Positions 11,487-20,247 of a stretch of 64,000 nt of DNA are shown here, in pieces. Origin of the DNA: Rhizobium lentis (lineage in GTDB: Bacteria > Pseudomonadota > Alphaproteobacteria > Rhizobiales > Rhizobiaceae); contig NZ_CP071454.1 of NCBI RefSeq assembly GCF_017352135.1, forward strand, positions 1,054,501-1,118,500, in the 5' to 3' direction. Within the stretch, counting starts at the first letter, position 1; each line of letters starts with the position of its first letter. The notes under the pieces were generated by a model. It was not told the origin of the DNA and made no database searches. It saw only the letters and a list, made by a program, of their open reading frames with translations. Position numbers and translations under genes: made by a program.

Positions 11487-12623
11487 TTAAATTCCCAGAT
11501 CGCTCGGATCGAAGTTAACAACTACTTCGCTCCACGCATCGTATTTGTCTTTTGGAAGCGACGAGAAAGGCGCCGATTTCATGATAGCGCGATAAGCACC
11601 GCCGGCGAGTGCGCGGCGAGTGGATTCGTTGTCGCCACCGACTGCCTCGACTTCCGGCTCGCCGACGATATTGCCGTCTTGGTCGAGATTCATATGCACC
11701 TTGATGCGAACGTCGCTCATCCCTTCCATGCCGGGGATAACCGTCCAGTTGCCGGCAATGGCGCTCTTCAACGCATCCATCTCGCTCAAGGACAGCTTCG
11801 AGCCGCCATTGCTCTTCTTCGCACCGAGTGAAGCTTCCTGTGTCGAGCGCTTGGCTCCGCCCGCAGAAGGATCGGTCTTGTTCAGCATCGCCGAAATCTC
11901 ATCGGCATTGAAATCGCTTTTCATCGCCGAGGCGGACTTCGCCGTTTCCTGCTTCTGATCCGCCTTCTTCTTCTCCGTCGGCTTATCAGCGGTCTTCGGC
12001 TGTTCCTGGGCCTTTTCCGGCGCCTTTTCAGCGGGCTTCTGGGGCTCCGGCGGCTTCACCTGCGGTTTGGCGACGGGGGTCGGCACATTGTCCGGCAGCG
12101 CCTCGGCTTCCGGCTTCGGCGGCTCTTCAGGCTTGGCCTGCTCTTCCGGCAGCTTTTCCTCCGGCATCGGCGGCGTCACCTCGACCGGCTTCGGCGGCGG
12201 AATGGAAGCGACTTCTTTTGGCTGCTCGACTGCCGTTTCCTCTTTGACGATGTCCTTGACATCGTTCGGGACAGGATCGGTCTTCGGCAGCGGCTTATCG
12301 CTCGAATTCGCTGCCGCAGCTTCCGTAGTGCTGGGCTTCGCGTTCGGAACCGGCGGCGTCTTCAGGTCGATATTGTTGTCGCCGGCATTTTCGGCCGGCT
12401 CCGCGATCGGCGGCCGTGTTGTGGGCACTGGCGCGGAAGTCTCCTTTTTGGGAGCCTTCTTGTCGCCCTGCTGCATCTGGGTGATGGATTCCACCGGCAC
12501 GAGGTCGACCGGCATCGCCTCGAAATCCTCCACCTTGAAGGATTCCGGCGCGCCGAGCGACACCATGGCCCAGGTAAGCACCAGGCCATGCAGAACAGCA
12601 GATGTGACGACGCTGGCCTTCAT
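11487..12623 (-). CDS. tolA: Tol-Pal protein TolA
   Basis: A 378-residue inner membrane protein spanning the periplasm and coupling TolQR proton flow to TolB/Pal. The N-terminal membrane anchor is at about 5-25 (VVTSAVLHGLVLTWAMVSLG). The long middle is Pro/Lys/Glu-rich (about 50-230, PEEKLPEEQAKPEEPPKPEA and AEKAPEKAQEQPKTADKPTE) instead of the Ala-rich helix of E. coli. A TonB/TolA-type C-terminal domain ends in [20 protein letters not shown]. It starts eight bases after the tolR stop. Confidence 0.95.
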   Translation of the reverse strand: MKASVVTSAVLHGLVLTWAMVSLGAPESFKVEDFEAMPVDLVPVESITQMQQGDKKAPKKETSAPVPTTRPPIAEPAENAGDNNIDLKTPPVPNAKPSTTEAAAANSSDKPLPKTDPVPNDVKDIVKEETAVEQPKEVASIPPPKPVEVTPPMPEEKLPEEQAKPEEPPKPEAEALPDNVPTPVAKPQVKPPEPQKPAEKAPEKAQEQPKTADKPTEKKKADQKQETAKSASAMKSDFNADEISAMLNKTDPSAGGAKRSTQEASLGAKKSNGGSKLSLSEMDALKSAIAGNWTVIPGMEGMSDVRIKVHMNLDQDGNIVGEPEVEAVGGDNESTRRALAGGAYRAIMKSAPFSSLPKDKYDAWSEVVVNFDPSDLGI

Positions 12624-12631
12624 TTTGAGCG

Positions 12632-13087
12632 CTATTGGTCCTTCTTCTGCTGCGTCACGAGGCCGATGTTCTTGAAACCGGCCCCCTGGATGCGAGCCAT
12701 GACGTCGGCGATGACACCGTAGGGCGCCGTCGCGTCGCCGCGCACGAAGATGCGTTCGTTATAGCCCGTGGTCGCGATCGCCTCGAGCTTGGCGGCGATT
12801 TCGGCCGCCGGGATCGGCGTTTCCTGCAGGAACACCTCGCCGTCGTTCTTGACCGAAATCGTGATCGGCTGCGTCTCGGAATTCAGCGCCTTGGCCTGCG
12901 TTTCCGGCAGGTCGATTGGCACGCCGACGGTCATCATCGGTGCCGCCACCATGAAGATGATCAGAAGCACCAGCATGACGTCTACGAGCGGCGTCACGTT
13001 AATTTCGGAGATCACGGCCTTGTTCCGACCGCCACGACGGCGGCGTCCGCCGCCCCCGCCGCCATTGCCTCCAACAGCCATACCCAT
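12632..13087 (-). CDS. tolR: Tol-Pal proton channel subunit TolR
   Basis: A 151-residue ExbD/TolR family protein with one N-terminal membrane helix (LVDVMLVLLIIFMVAAP), in which the Asp of PLVDVM is the proton-carrying residue, and a periplasmic domain. The N-terminus has an unusual Gly/Arg-rich stretch (GGNGGGGGGRRRRGGRNK) before the helix. It lies 18 bp downstream of tolQ and 8 bp before tolA. Confidence 0.97.
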   Translation of the reverse strand: MGMAVGGNGGGGGGRRRRGGRNKAVISEINVTPLVDVMLVLLIIFMVAAPMMTVGVPIDLPETQAKALNSETQPITISVKNDGEVFLQETPIPAAEIAAKLEAIATTGYNERIFVRGDATAPYGVIADVMARIQGAGFKNIGLVTQQKKDQ

Positions 13088-13105
13088 GTCAGAATACTCC
13101 GTTGG

Positions 13106-13825
13106 TTACTGCGCAGCTTGACGCGGCTGCAGCTTCTCGTCGATCTGGCGCGAAAGTATGGCGGAGAATTCGTCCGCGAAGCCTTCCATGCGCGCCGAGA
13201 GCTTGCCGGCGTCGGCGGAGAACTTGTTGTAGGCGATAACGGCCGGGATAGCGGCGACGAGGCCGATCGCGGTGGCGAGAAGCGCTTCGGCGATACCGGG
13301 TGCCACGACCGCAAGGTTGGTCGACTTCGAACCGGCGATCGCCTGGAACGAGGTCATGATACCGACGACGGTGCCGAAGAGACCGATGAACGGGCCGGCC
13401 GAACCGATGGTCGCGAGCGAGCCGAGACGGGCGCCAAGATATTCGGTTTCACGTGCCAGCGTCACGTCCATTGCCCGGTCGATACGCATCTGCAGGCCGA
13501 TCGGCGATCGCGCGCCGCGTTCGAAGGATTTCTTCCATTCGCGCATGGCCGCGACGAAGATTGATGCCAGTCCGGTATTGTTGCGTTCCGACAGTGAGCG
13601 ATAAAGTTCTTCCAGCGACTGACCCGACCAGAACACCTGTTCGAACTTGTCGAACTGGCGTCGTGCACGGCCGTAAGCCAGGTATTTGTCGATGACGATC
13701 GCCCAGGTCCATACCGAGGCTGCGATGAGCCCGAGCATGACGAGCTTGACGACGATGCCGGCCTGCATGAAAAGCGACCAGAGGCTGACGTCCGCCGTTG
13801 CTGCTGCCAATCCTACTTGTTCCAT
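13106..13825 (-). CDS. tolQ: Tol-Pal proton channel subunit TolQ
   Basis: A 239-residue MotA/TolQ/ExbB family inner membrane protein. Three membrane helices are visible: LFMQAGIVVKLVMLGLIAAS near 17-40, IGSAGPFIGLFGTVVGIMTS near 140-160 and EALLATAIGLVAAIPAVIAY near 180-200. It forms the stator ring with TolR and energises TolA. The start at 13825 gives MEQVGLAAATADVSL and drops a non-conserved extension. It is the first gene of the tolQRA block. Confidence 0.97.
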   Translation of the reverse strand: MEQVGLAAATADVSLWSLFMQAGIVVKLVMLGLIAASVWTWAIVIDKYLAYGRARRQFDKFEQVFWSGQSLEELYRSLSERNNTGLASIFVAAMREWKKSFERGARSPIGLQMRIDRAMDVTLARETEYLGARLGSLATIGSAGPFIGLFGTVVGIMTSFQAIAGSKSTNLAVVAPGIAEALLATAIGLVAAIPAVIAYNKFSADAGKLSARMEGFADEFSAILSRQIDEKLQPRQAAQ

Positions 13826-14201
13826 TGATCCAAAATCCCCGAATCCAAACGCCCGGCGCTGGACCGGGCGGCACAAAGTGATCTCGCAAGAAGTGTCCGG
13901 CGGCCGCCGCCCAAAGCCCTGGTCAAGCTTCCAAGCTCATCTTCCGCCTTCTTGCCGTCAAATTTGGTCAAAGGAAGGCGTGCACCGCACAAACTCCGAC
14001 TTTCCCAGTAAGACACTATTATGGTTAATAGATCGTTAGTGCCGGACTGTGACAGCAAGCCTGTATTGGAAAGATTTTGTTTCATGGTTTACTTGACCGG
14101 AGCAAGATCCGGCTGCCGAAAGAGCGCCCATCCTGCAGCGCGAGAATTCCTTCACATAGAGCTCAAGTTTTTACAAGTCCCGAACTTCAGGCGATTCGCG
14201 A
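13826..14201. promoter_or_regulatory. tolQ promoter region with a near-match CtrA box
   Basis: The 376-bp gap between ybgC and tolQ has no convincing ORF. At 14025-14039 it contains TTAATAGATCGTTAG, which is TTAA-N7-TTAG, one mismatch from the CtrA consensus, about 200 bp before the tolQ start. The region around it is AT-rich compared with the flanking genes, fitting a promoter for the tol operon. No further site could be assigned. Confidence 0.35.
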
Positions 14202-14657
14202 CTATAGCGGTGTGCTGCCCTCGAGGAATTTCGCCGCCAGCGTTTCCGGCAGCCGTCTTGGGCGCCCCTTGGCGTTGATGACGGCAATAATCACCTTGGC
14301 AGCGATCAGCAGCGTCTCGCCGGAGCGAATCTGCTGATTGAGCACCATCTTGGCGCCGCCGGCTTTTTCCGTATGCGTCAGGATCGTCAGCACATCGTCC
14401 ATGCGCGCCGGGCTCTTGAAGTCGATCTCCATGCGGTGGACCACGAAGACCAACCCCTCCTCGTCGGCGCTGACGAGTTCGCGCTGTTCGACGCCGAGGC
14501 AGCGCAGATAGTCCGTGCGGCCGCGCTCAAGGAAATGCAGATAGCGGGCGTGATAGACCAGCCCGGAAAAATCCGTGTCTTCATAATAGACCCGCTGAAC
14601 GAGGCGATGCCCGGCCTCCGTCAGCTCTCCCGAAATGGAAAAAGGGCGTTCCGTCAT
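14202..14657 (-). CDS. ybgC: Acyl-CoA thioesterase YbgC (hotdog fold)
   Basis: A 151-residue member of the tol-associated YbgC thioesterases, which hydrolyse short-chain or phospholipid-related acyl-CoA/ACP thioesters. The signature RVYYEDTDFSGLVYHARYL contains the catalytic Asp and His region. The start at 14657 follows GGAGAAAATT. It is upstream of tolQ on the same strand, the position ybgC usually holds, though the 376-bp gap suggests a separate promoter for tolQ. Confidence 0.93.
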   Translation of the reverse strand: MTERPFSISGELTEAGHRLVQRVYYEDTDFSGLVYHARYLHFLERGRTDYLRCLGVEQRELVSADEEGLVFVVHRMEIDFKSPARMDDVLTILTHTEKAGGAKMVLNQQIRSGETLLIAAKVIIAVINAKGRPRRLPETLAAKFLEGSTPL

Positions 14658-14797
14658 AATTTTCTCCAAACTGAGGTGCCCTCTTTGGCGCAACGCTTCC
14701 CGGCAGGCAAGCATTGAATGCCTCGCCGGCGGCATTGAATGATTGTCATAATTTCTAACTATTCCCGATAATGAGCGACCGATCAGGAGACGATGCG

Positions 14798-16018
14798 ATG
14801 AAGATTGCGGTTATGGGCGGAGACGGTTTCATTGGTTGGCCCACCTCGTTGCATCTCTCCGATGCCGGTCATGACGTCCATATCCTCGACAACCTCTCGC
14901 GCCGCTGGATCGACACCGAACTCGGCGTTCAGTCGCTGACGCCGATGGATTCGATCCAGGAGCGCACCCGCATCTGGCATACCGAAACCGGCCGCCGCAT
15001 CCACTTCAACCTGATCGATCTCGCCAGGGATTACGAACTGCTGAAGAAATGGCTTTCGGAAAACCGGCCGGACGCCATCGTCCATTTCGCCGAACAGCGC
15101 GCCGCACCCTATTCGATGAAAAGCGACCGACACAAGAACTACACTGTGAACAACAATGTCAGCGCCACGCATAACCTTTTGAACGCGCTGACCGAGCTCA
15201 ATCTCGACGCCCACCTCATCCATCTCGGCACCATGGGCGTCTACGGCTATTCGACCGTTGGTGCGGCGATCCCCGAAGGTTATCTGCCCGTCGGCATCGA
15301 AACCGCGGGCGGCGAGACGGTCAGCCAGGAGATCCTCTACCCCTCCAATCCCGGCTCGATCTACCACATGACCAAGTGTCTGGATCAGCTTCTCTTCCAG
15401 TTCTACGCAAAGAATGATGGGCTGAGGATCACCGACCTGCATCAGGGCATCGTCTGGGGCACGCACACCGAACAGACACGCCGCCACGCCCAGCTCATCA
15501 ACCGTTTCGATTATGACGGCGACTATGGGACGGTGCTCAACCGTTTCCTCATTCAGGCCGCGATCGGCTATCCGCTGACGGTGCACGGCACCGGCGGCCA
15601 GACCCGCGCGTTCATCCACATCCAGGATTCGGTACGCTGCATCGAGCTGGCGCTGAAGAACCCGCCCGCCCGCGGCGCCCGCGTCGAGATCTTCAACCAG
15701 ATGACGGAAACCCACCGCGTGCGCGACCTCGCCGAGATGATTGCGAGGATGACCGGCGCCAAGATCGCCTGGCTGCCCAACCCACGCAAGGAGGCGGCCG
15801 AGAACGAGCTGATCGTCAGGAACGAGAAGTTCCTCGATCTCGGCCTCGAACCGATCACCCTGGAAGCCGGCCTGCTCGGCGAGATCGTCGACGTGGCGAA
15901 GAAATTCGCCTACCGCGTCGACCGCTCGCGCGTACCGGCTGTTTCCGCCTGGACCAGGGATATCGCCGCGACGATCGACCACGATCCGGAAGGCAAGCGA
16001 TTGAAGTCCGTGTCGTGA
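14798..16018 (+). CDS. sqdB: UDP-sulfoquinovose synthase
   Basis: This 406-residue SDR-family enzyme makes UDP-sulfoquinovose from UDP-glucose and sulfite, the head-group donor of the membrane sulfolipid SQDG. Visible features are the Rossmann motif MGGDGFIGWPTSLHL, the long early segment RRWIDTELGVQSLTPM typical of SqdB, FAEQRAAPYSMKS and SIYHMTKCLDQLLF carrying the catalytic Tyr and Lys. The start at 14798 has AGGAGA seven bases upstream. It begins a sqdB-sqdD-sqdC set. Confidence 0.95.
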   Translation: MKIAVMGGDGFIGWPTSLHLSDAGHDVHILDNLSRRWIDTELGVQSLTPMDSIQERTRIWHTETGRRIHFNLIDLARDYELLKKWLSENRPDAIVHFAEQRAAPYSMKSDRHKNYTVNNNVSATHNLLNALTELNLDAHLIHLGTMGVYGYSTVGAAIPEGYLPVGIETAGGETVSQEILYPSNPGSIYHMTKCLDQLLFQFYAKNDGLRITDLHQGIVWGTHTEQTRRHAQLINRFDYDGDYGTVLNRFLIQAAIGYPLTVHGTGGQTRAFIHIQDSVRCIELALKNPPARGARVEIFNQMTETHRVRDLAEMIARMTGAKIAWLPNPRKEAAENELIVRNEKFLDLGLEPITLEAGLLGEIVDVAKKFAYRVDRSRVPAVSAWTRDIAATIDHDPEGKRLKSVS

Positions 16019-16055
16019 GCAAAGGCCTGATGGTGAAGCCCGGCCAATCCAATAA

Positions 16056-16098
16056 TCTCCCTCTCATTCCTGTGCTTGTCACAGGAATGAGAGGGAGA
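16056..16098. repeat. Perfect 19-bp inverted repeat inside the sqd operon
   Basis: Arms at 16056-16074 and 16080-16098 are perfectly complementary around the loop CTTGT (core CTCATTCCTGTG / CACAGGAATGAG). The core CCTGTGCTTGTCACAGG resembles the element at about 53003-53036 (CCTGTGCTCGTCACGGG), so this looks like a dispersed rhizobial palindrome. It sits in the 101-bp gap between sqdB and the next gene. Confidence 0.85.
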
Positions 16099-16119
16099 AT
16101 GTAGGGGCGGCCAGCGCCG

Positions 16120-16944
16120 ATGACCTCTACCCCAAACCTTGCCTACGTCACCCTCGTCACCAACGCGGACTACGCCATGGGCGCCACCGCCCTCGCCCGT
16201 TCCTTGCGCCGCACCGGCACCAATGCCGATATCGTCGTCCTCCACACCGGCGGCGTCGATGCCGCCGCCCTCACCCCCCTTAAAGCGCTGGCCTGCAGGC
16301 TCATCGAGGTCGAGCATCTGCCGCTATCCCCTGCCTTCAACGAGCGCCACGCCCGCGGCAGCCTCCATTCCGCGGCTCCTTTTACCAAAGGCCGCAAACC
16401 GGATTTCCATTCGCCGCTCGACAATTTCTGCAAGTTGAGACTCTGGCAGCTCGTCGAATACGAGCGCTGCGTCTTCATCGACGCCGATGCGCTGGTGCTG
16501 AAGAACGTCGACAGGTTGTTCCTCTATCCGGAATTCTCCGCTGCTCCCAATGTCTACGAGAGTCTCGCCGATTTCCGCCGCATGAATTCCGGCGTCTTCG
16601 TCGCCACACCGTCGCATGACACATTTCGGCACATGCTCGAACGTCTCGACAGGCCGGAGGCTTTCTGGCGGCGCACCGACCAGACCTTTCTCGAGACGTT
16701 TTTCCCGGAATGGCACGGTCTGCCGGTCTATTTCAACATGCTGCAATATGTATGGTTCACCATGCCGGAGCTTTGGGACTGGAAGAGCATTTCGATCGTG
16801 CACTACCAATATGAAAAACCGTGGGAAAGGGATCATCCCAAGGCAAAACAGCTACAACCTTTGATCGATTTGTGGAATCGCTTACACGACAGTGGCGATT
16901 TGCCTGAGATCACGGCGCTGAGAAATCCGGAAGGGACAACATGA
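16120..16944 (+). CDS. sqdD: Glycogenin-like glycosyltransferase, SqdD type
   Basis: A 274-residue GT8-like glycosyltransferase. It opens with AYVTLVTNADYAMGATALARS, carries the metal-binding DxD-type motif in CVFIDADALVLKN near 120-130, and ends with HYQYEKPWERDHP, as in glycogenin relatives. Its position between sqdB and an SDR gene matches sqdBDC of Rhodobacter and Sinorhizobium, where SqdD is proposed to transfer sulfoquinovose to diacylglycerol. Its stop overlaps the next start by four bases (ATGA), so the two are translationally coupled. Confidence 0.85.
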   Translation: MTSTPNLAYVTLVTNADYAMGATALARSLRRTGTNADIVVLHTGGVDAAALTPLKALACRLIEVEHLPLSPAFNERHARGSLHSAAPFTKGRKPDFHSPLDNFCKLRLWQLVEYERCVFIDADALVLKNVDRLFLYPEFSAAPNVYESLADFRRMNSGVFVATPSHDTFRHMLERLDRPEAFWRRTDQTFLETFFPEWHGLPVYFNMLQYVWFTMPELWDWKSISIVHYQYEKPWERDHPKAKQLQPLIDLWNRLHDSGDLPEITALRNPEGTT

Positions 16945-17828
16945 AAGTACTGGTATCCGGAGGAACGGGTCTCGTCGGCCGTTACGTCGTCGAAGAGCTC
17001 CTAGCCGCCGGCTATCAGGTCATTGTCGGAGGGCGCCGCGCGCCTTTGCCCCGTCTTTTTTCCCGCCCGGTCGAGTTCGCAGCCCTTTCCCTCGATCCAG
17101 ACAAGGATCAGATCGACGTCTTCGACGACGCCTATTTTTTCGTCCACGCCGCTTTCAGCCATGTTCCCGGCAAGTATCGCGGCGGCGAGGGCGATGATCC
17201 CAAGAGCTTCCGCAGATTGAATCTCGACGGCACCGTGCGGCTTTTCGAAGCGGCCAAGCGTGCTGGCACGCGCCGCTGCGTTTTCCTGTCCAGCCGCGCT
17301 GTCTATGGCGAGCGCCCGGCGGGAACCGAACTGATCGAAACGATGCAACCAAAGCCGGAGACGCTCTACGGTCAGATCAAACTGGATGCCGAAGGTGCGC
17401 TCACCCATCTCTCGACGCCGGGTTTTGCCGGCGTAAGCCTGCGGGCGACCGGCATCTATGGCGATCTCCCGCCGAACAAATGGGATAGCCTCATCGCCGA
17501 CTATCTCGCCGGCCGGCCGGTCGCTGCTCGCGCGGGGACGGAGGTTCATGGCCGCGACCTGGGACGCGCGGTGCGACTGATGCTGGAGACGGACAGCACC
17601 CGCATCTCGGGCGAGATATTCAACATCTCGGATATATCAGTAGACACCAACGATATCCTCTCACCTATCCGTCGCGAGATGGGCTGTCGCCACGCTCTAC
17701 CGGCTGCTGCCGATAGAGCGATGCTAAACCCAATGAGCACGGCGAAAATTCGTGCGCTCGGCTGGACGCCTGGTGGCACCGCTCTTTTCGAAGAGACGAT
17801 GCACCGGCTCGCCGCCGGCTTGTCGTAA
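16941..17828 (+). CDS. sqdC: NAD-dependent epimerase/reductase, SqdC-like
   Basis: A 295-residue extended SDR protein with the N-terminal VSGGTGLVGRYVVEELLAAGY nucleotide motif and a YGQIKLDAE segment carrying the Tyr-x3-Lys catalytic pair. By position (third gene after sqdB and sqdD) it corresponds to SqdC, described as reductase-like and linked to sulfolipid head-group metabolism; the exact reaction is not established. The assignment rests on order more than on motifs. Confidence 0.7.
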   Translation: MKVLVSGGTGLVGRYVVEELLAAGYQVIVGGRRAPLPRLFSRPVEFAALSLDPDKDQIDVFDDAYFFVHAAFSHVPGKYRGGEGDDPKSFRRLNLDGTVRLFEAAKRAGTRRCVFLSSRAVYGERPAGTELIETMQPKPETLYGQIKLDAEGALTHLSTPGFAGVSLRATGIYGDLPPNKWDSLIADYLAGRPVAARAGTEVHGRDLGRAVRLMLETDSTRISGEIFNISDISVDTNDILSPIRREMGCRHALPAAADRAMLNPMSTAKIRALGWTPGGTALFEETMHRLAAGLS

Positions 17829-17915
17829 TCCCAAGCACACAGGTCCACACAAGTCTGACATTGCAGAATGCGTCCGAATCATCACCGGGACCCGAACTGC
17901 TATTCGGGGATTGTC

Positions 17916-18605
17916 ATGCAAGTCGCAACCAGACCAGCTTCCCTCATCTTCCTCAGCACGTCTTCGGCTGGAACATCCGGAACTGCAAACGAAGCCGATC
18001 AGGGAGCGCTGAAGCTGCAGCGTGCCACGAAGGCACTGCAGCAGATGCGGCAGACCCTGGCGAGTTCAGCGGACGAAGCCAAGGCGAAGGCCCAACGTAA
18101 GCTCGAACAGGCGAAACAGGAGCTGGAGATGCTCAAGAGCTCCAACATGCCTCCTGAGGTGGTGGCACGTCTCGCCGCAGAACTGGCACGCAAGGTCGGG
18201 GCCGCCGCCTCTGAATTCGCGTCGGCGGTTGCGTCCGGCAGCCCGACAACTGCTGTTCCGGCGGATGCAAATACGAATTCTGGCGCAGCGGCAATGAGCG
18301 ACGCCGACGTTGCGTTGGCGGATACCATGGCCGAAACCGGCCCAACGGAGCCCATCGACGCTGCTCAAGCTCGCAAAGCCTATGGGGATGCCGTTAAGGA
18401 TGGCACTGAGTCTTCAGGCATCTCAGCCGACGATCGCGAGGTGATGGAACAGTTCAAGCAGATCGTGCGCGAACTCAAGCAGCTCCTCGAAAGGGCGATG
18501 CTTGAGCTTCGTCAGCAGGACGGGCAGCCACGCGCCTATGCCGCTCCTGATATGGGAAGCCTCTCCAGCCACGCCGCGGGGATGCCGACCAGCATCGTCA
18601 TCTGA
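17916..18605 (+). CDS. Uncharacterised coiled-coil protein
   Basis: A 229-residue protein I do not recognise. Residues about 30-75 form a charged heptad region (KLQRATKALQQMRQTL, KAKAQRKLEQAKQELEML) and about 173-200 a second one (VMEQFKQIVRELKQLLERAM); the middle is Ala/Thr/Asp-rich low complexity (ASGSPTTAVPADANTNSGAA). No signal peptide or membrane helix is evident. The ATG at 17916 is preceded by GGGGA. It lies alone between the sqd genes and the cyclo-ligase. Repeated start/stop-free length and codon use support a real gene. Confidence 0.7.
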   Translation: MQVATRPASLIFLSTSSAGTSGTANEADQGALKLQRATKALQQMRQTLASSADEAKAKAQRKLEQAKQELEMLKSSNMPPEVVARLAAELARKVGAAASEFASAVASGSPTTAVPADANTNSGAAAMSDADVALADTMAETGPTEPIDAAQARKAYGDAVKDGTESSGISADDREVMEQFKQIVRELKQLLERAMLELRQQDGQPRAYAAPDMGSLSSHAAGMPTSIVI

Positions 18606-18715
18606 CACCTTCGCTGGAGCGGACGAGACGCGAAATCGGGGCGCCTGTCGCAGCCTACATTGAATCACTCGCGCAGCCGGCTATGCTCGGCCGAACCACA
18701 AATCCGGCAGATCGA

Positions 18716-19303
18716 ATGACCACAAGAGAACTGAAAGCGCAGTTGCGCACCGAACGGCTGGCCGCCCGCGATGCCATCGCTCCTGAAGCGCGCATCTCCA
18801 AAAGTCTCGCAATGGCCGATCACGCCGGCGAGGCGGTCGCCTTCGAGGCGGGCACCATCATCTCCGGCTTCCTGCCGATCCGATCGGAGGCCGATCTCAG
18901 GCCGCTGATGGCACGCTTTGCGACTCGCGGCGCACGGCTCTGCGTGCCGGCGATCCTCGACCGACAGACCATCGTCTTTCGCGAATTGGCGGAGGGCGTG
19001 CCGCTGATCGCAACCGGCTTCGGCACGGTCGGCCCTGGCGCCGAGGCCGCCATCCTCGATCCCGAGATCATGCTGGTGCCGCTTTCGGCTTTCGATAGCA
19101 GAGGCCATCGCATCGGCTACGGCGCCGGTCACTACGACCGCGCCATCAGCCGGCTAAGAGAGAAAGGCATGCATCCGAAGCTGATCGGCATTGCATTCGA
19201 CTGCCAGGAAGTGGCACATGTGCCCGACGAGCCGCATGACATAAGCCTGGATGCCATCCTGACAGAAAGCGGCCTTCGCTTTTTTGCCTCTTGGATTGGA
19301 TAG
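18716..19303 (+). CDS. ygfA: 5-formyltetrahydrofolate cyclo-ligase
   Basis: A 195-residue enzyme that converts 5-formyl-THF to 5,10-methenyl-THF with ATP. The C-terminal RIGYGAGHYDRAISRL corresponds to the family GxGxGYYDR motif, with His in place of the first Tyr, and the N-terminus has the substrate-binding ELKAQLRTERLAARD. A start at 18683 with 11 more residues is possible; neither has a strong ribosome site. It is followed four bases later by a YmdB gene, a pairing common in alphaproteobacteria. Confidence 0.92.
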   Translation: MTTRELKAQLRTERLAARDAIAPEARISKSLAMADHAGEAVAFEAGTIISGFLPIRSEADLRPLMARFATRGARLCVPAILDRQTIVFRELAEGVPLIATGFGTVGPGAEAAILDPEIMLVPLSAFDSRGHRIGYGAGHYDRAISRLREKGMHPKLIGIAFDCQEVAHVPDEPHDISLDAILTESGLRFFASWIG

Positions 19304-19306
19304 GGA

Positions 19307-20131
19307 ATGCGGCTGCTTTTTCTGGGTGACATGGTCGGCAAGACGGGACGCACGGCGGTCTGGGACCGCCTCCCCGGCCTGATTTCAGACCTCAGGCTCG
19401 ATTTCGTCGTCGTCAACGGTGAGAATGCCGCCGGCGGCTTCGGCATCACCGAGGATATCTTTCTGGAAACGATCAATGCCGGCGCGGATGTGGTGACGAC
19501 CGGTAATCACGTCTGGGACCAGAAGGAAGCCGTCGCTTTTGCCGGGCGGCATGACCAGTTTCTGCGGCCGGCCAACTATCCCCAAGGAACGCCCGGCCGC
19601 GGCTCCGGCCTTTTCTATGCCCGGAATGGCGCGCGCGTGCTCGTCGCCAACGTCATGGGCCGCGTCTTCATGCATCCGGAACTCGACGATCCCTTCAAGT
19701 CGGCCGAAGCGATCCTCGACGCCTGCCCGCTGAAGGAGCAGGCCGATGCGATTATCTTCGATTTTCATGCGGAAGCCACCAGCGAAAAGCAGTGCTTCGG
19801 TCATTTTGTCGATGGACGCGCCAGTTTCGTCGTCGGCACCCACACGCATGTACCGACAGCCGACGCGCAGATCCTGAACGGCGGCACCGCCTATATGTCG
19901 GATGCCGGCATGTGCGGCGATTACGACTCCTCCCTCGGCATGGACAAAGAGGAGCCGCTCAACCGCTTTATCTCCAAGATGCCGAAGGGGCGCATGGAGG
20001 CCGCAAGCGGTCCCGCGACGATCTGCGGCGTCGGCGTGGAGATTTCCGATTCCACCGGCTTGGCCGAAAAGATTGCGCCGCTCCGGCTCGGACCGCGGCT
20101 GGCCGAAACGGTGCCGGAGTTCTGGCGGTAA
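19307..20131 (+). CDS. YmdB-family metallophosphoesterase
   Basis: A 274-residue phosphodiesterase of the YmdB/TIGR00282 family, which acts on 2',3'-cyclic nucleotides in the Bacillus member. Metal ligands are visible in FLGDMVGKTGR (Asp8), NGENAAGGFGIT, TTGNHVWDQKE, FDFHAEATSEK and VGTHTHVPTAD. It is the expected full length. It begins three bases after the cyclo-ligase stop and is probably co-transcribed. The substrate in this organism is not known. Confidence 0.93.
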   Translation: MRLLFLGDMVGKTGRTAVWDRLPGLISDLRLDFVVVNGENAAGGFGITEDIFLETINAGADVVTTGNHVWDQKEAVAFAGRHDQFLRPANYPQGTPGRGSGLFYARNGARVLVANVMGRVFMHPELDDPFKSAEAILDACPLKEQADAIIFDFHAEATSEKQCFGHFVDGRASFVVGTHTHVPTADAQILNGGTAYMSDAGMCGDYDSSLGMDKEEPLNRFISKMPKGRMEAASGPATICGVGVEISDSTGLAEKIAPLRLGPRLAETVPEFWR

Positions 20132-20247
20132 CCGCGGCCGTACTCCGAACTTCCATTCCACACGCAATCGTGAGCGTCCGCCATCTGGACCGATGCGGCC
20201 GTATGACGCATCTTCCGGCCTTCCAATGAAAGCGCCGGAGGGGTGGC

